Of a stretch of 6,556 nt of DNA, positions 6,013-6,556 are shown one piece after another. The notes beneath the pieces are model-generated. The model was not told where the DNA came from, ran no database searches, and saw nothing but the letters and a program-made list of their open reading frames with translations. The stretch is from assembly GCA_007127385.1 (NCBI GenBank), contig SKZM01000037.1, forward strand, positions 1 through 6,556, read 5' to 3'. Position numbers and translations under genes: made by a program. This DNA is from Methanosalsum sp. (lineage in GTDB: Archaea > Halobacteriota > Methanosarcinia > Methanosarcinales > Methanosarcinaceae). Each line of letters starts with the position of its first letter. Position 1 is the first letter of the stretch.

Positions 6013-6556
6013 ATGCACAGGACTACAGGCAATTCAAGACAGGCCGGGATGGAACCGGCATACATGGACCGGATTAACCGCCTTAAACAGCGGGTCCTGG
6101 AAACCAGGCCGGAGATGGACCTGGAAAATGCCAGGCTGCTTACCAGGGGTTTCGAGGAGTCGGAAGGCAAACCCCTGGTAGTACGCAAGGCTACTGCATT
6201 CCGAAAACAATGTTTCGAGAAAAGTGTCAGGATCTGGGACGATGAACTGATTGTCGGCTGCCCCGGCAGCAAAATCAGGGGCGGCATCCTGTGCGCCGAT
6301 TCCTGCTGGTCGGTTCTCGATGCTGAACTGGATACAATCAGTAACCGCGCCTATGATCCATTTTACCTGTTGCCTGAAGACCGGCAATCGTTCATAAGCG
6401 AGATTAAACCTTACTGGAAAGGCCGTTCAAATTACGAAGAGTGGTTGGCCCAGATCCCCGAGGGAATACGTATATTACGCGACAGCGGTGTTGTATTTAT
6501 CGATCGAAAGGCTGTCCGGGGCTGGGGAGAAACAACTGCCGGTTATCAGTGGCTGA
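6013..6556 (+). CDS. Glycyl radical enzyme (pyruvate formate-lyase-like), N-terminal part, cut by window edge
   Basis: The first 181 residues of a PFL-domain glycyl radical enzyme; the family is about 800 residues, so the catalytic cysteine and the C-terminal glycyl loop are outside the window. Visible family features are a helical lead with RINRLKQRVLETRP (20-33), ENARLLTRGFEESEG (38-52), VVRKATAFRKQC (56-67), DDELIVGCPGSKIRGG (75-90), AELDTIS followed by DPFYLLPED (105-124), and PYWKGRS (133-139). This pattern resembles the choline trimethylamine-lyase, hydroxyproline dehydratase and PflD group more than classical PflB. The substrate cannot be decided from this part. Such enzymes need a radical-SAM activase, usually encoded next door, so one is expected beyond the right edge. 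The coding sequence is GC-rich (57-62% in the 60-base blocks I counted) against about 32-38% in typical neighbouring blocks, a sign of transfer. It diverges from the broken NAD kinase. Confidence 0.9.
   Translation, partial: MHRTTGNSRQAGMEPAYMDRINRLKQRVLETRPEMDLENARLLTRGFEESEGKPLVVRKATAFRKQCFEKSVRIWDDELIVGCPGSKIRGGILCADSCWSVLDAELDTISNRAYDPFYLLPEDRQSFISEIKPYWKGRSNYEEWLAQIPEGIRILRDSGVVFIDRKAVRGWGETTAGYQWL

Noticed and set aside
5985..6387. Two minus-strand open frames (100 and 117 codons)
   Set aside because: Both are shadows of the GC-rich glycyl radical enzyme gene, where stop codons are scarce in all frames.
1..6556. tRNA, rRNA, CRISPR array or a complete insertion sequence
   Set aside because: I saw no tRNA-like cloverleaf, no regularly spaced repeats and no transposase motifs. 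This was read by eye, so a small RNA could be missed.

Overview
The window looks like part of a methanogenic archaeon of the Methanosarcinaceae, or a close methane-cycling relative. The left gene is the archaeal Ni-Fe CO dehydrogenase alpha subunit of the acetyl-CoA decarbonylase/synthase (ACDS) complex. Next to it are an AksA-type homocitrate synthase (coenzyme B pathway), an AN1-finger rhomboid protease, an archaeal NYN-domain protein and a NAD kinase with Methanosarcina-like motifs. Promoters look archaeal (TATA-like boxes, T-rich ends), Shine-Dalgarno sites are strong, and GTG or TTG starts are used. Most of the window is AT-rich. I place it to family only and could not run a database search.

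Layout: (1) bases 1-1067, minus strand: the first 355 residues of cdhA, running off the left edge. (2) 1068-1437: a 370-base AT-rich divergent intergenic region holding promoter and leader sequence. (3) 1438-2684, plus strand: an AN1-finger/rhomboid membrane protease, then a small unrecognised gene beginning at or just after the rhomboid stop, forming a two-gene operon. (4) about 2764-3315, plus strand: a NYN/PIN-like putative nuclease with its own promoter and an uncertain start codon. (5) 3340-4509, minus strand: a homocitrate synthase-family enzyme (probable aksA), convergent with the NYN gene. (6) 4601-5377, minus strand: larB, first enzyme of nickel-pincer cofactor synthesis. (7) 5397 to about 5918, minus strand: the C-terminal part of a NAD kinase whose N-terminal part, including the GGDG motif, is absent. 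(8) 6013-6556, plus strand: the N-terminal 181 residues of a pyruvate formate-lyase-like glycyl radical enzyme, distinctly richer in GC, running off the right edge.

The intact backbone genes concern C1 and cofactor metabolism: CO dehydrogenase, the coenzyme B precursor, the nickel-pincer cofactor and NADP supply. The NAD kinase fragment lies 19 bases upstream of larB on the same strand, so they were probably co-transcribed. The feature most worth attention is the junction at about 5919-6012. Recognisable NAD kinase sequence stops abruptly there and a divergent GC-rich glycyl radical enzyme gene begins. This looks like an insertion or rearrangement that brought in a foreign gene and broke or displaced the kinase. 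A contig mis-join has to be excluded first.
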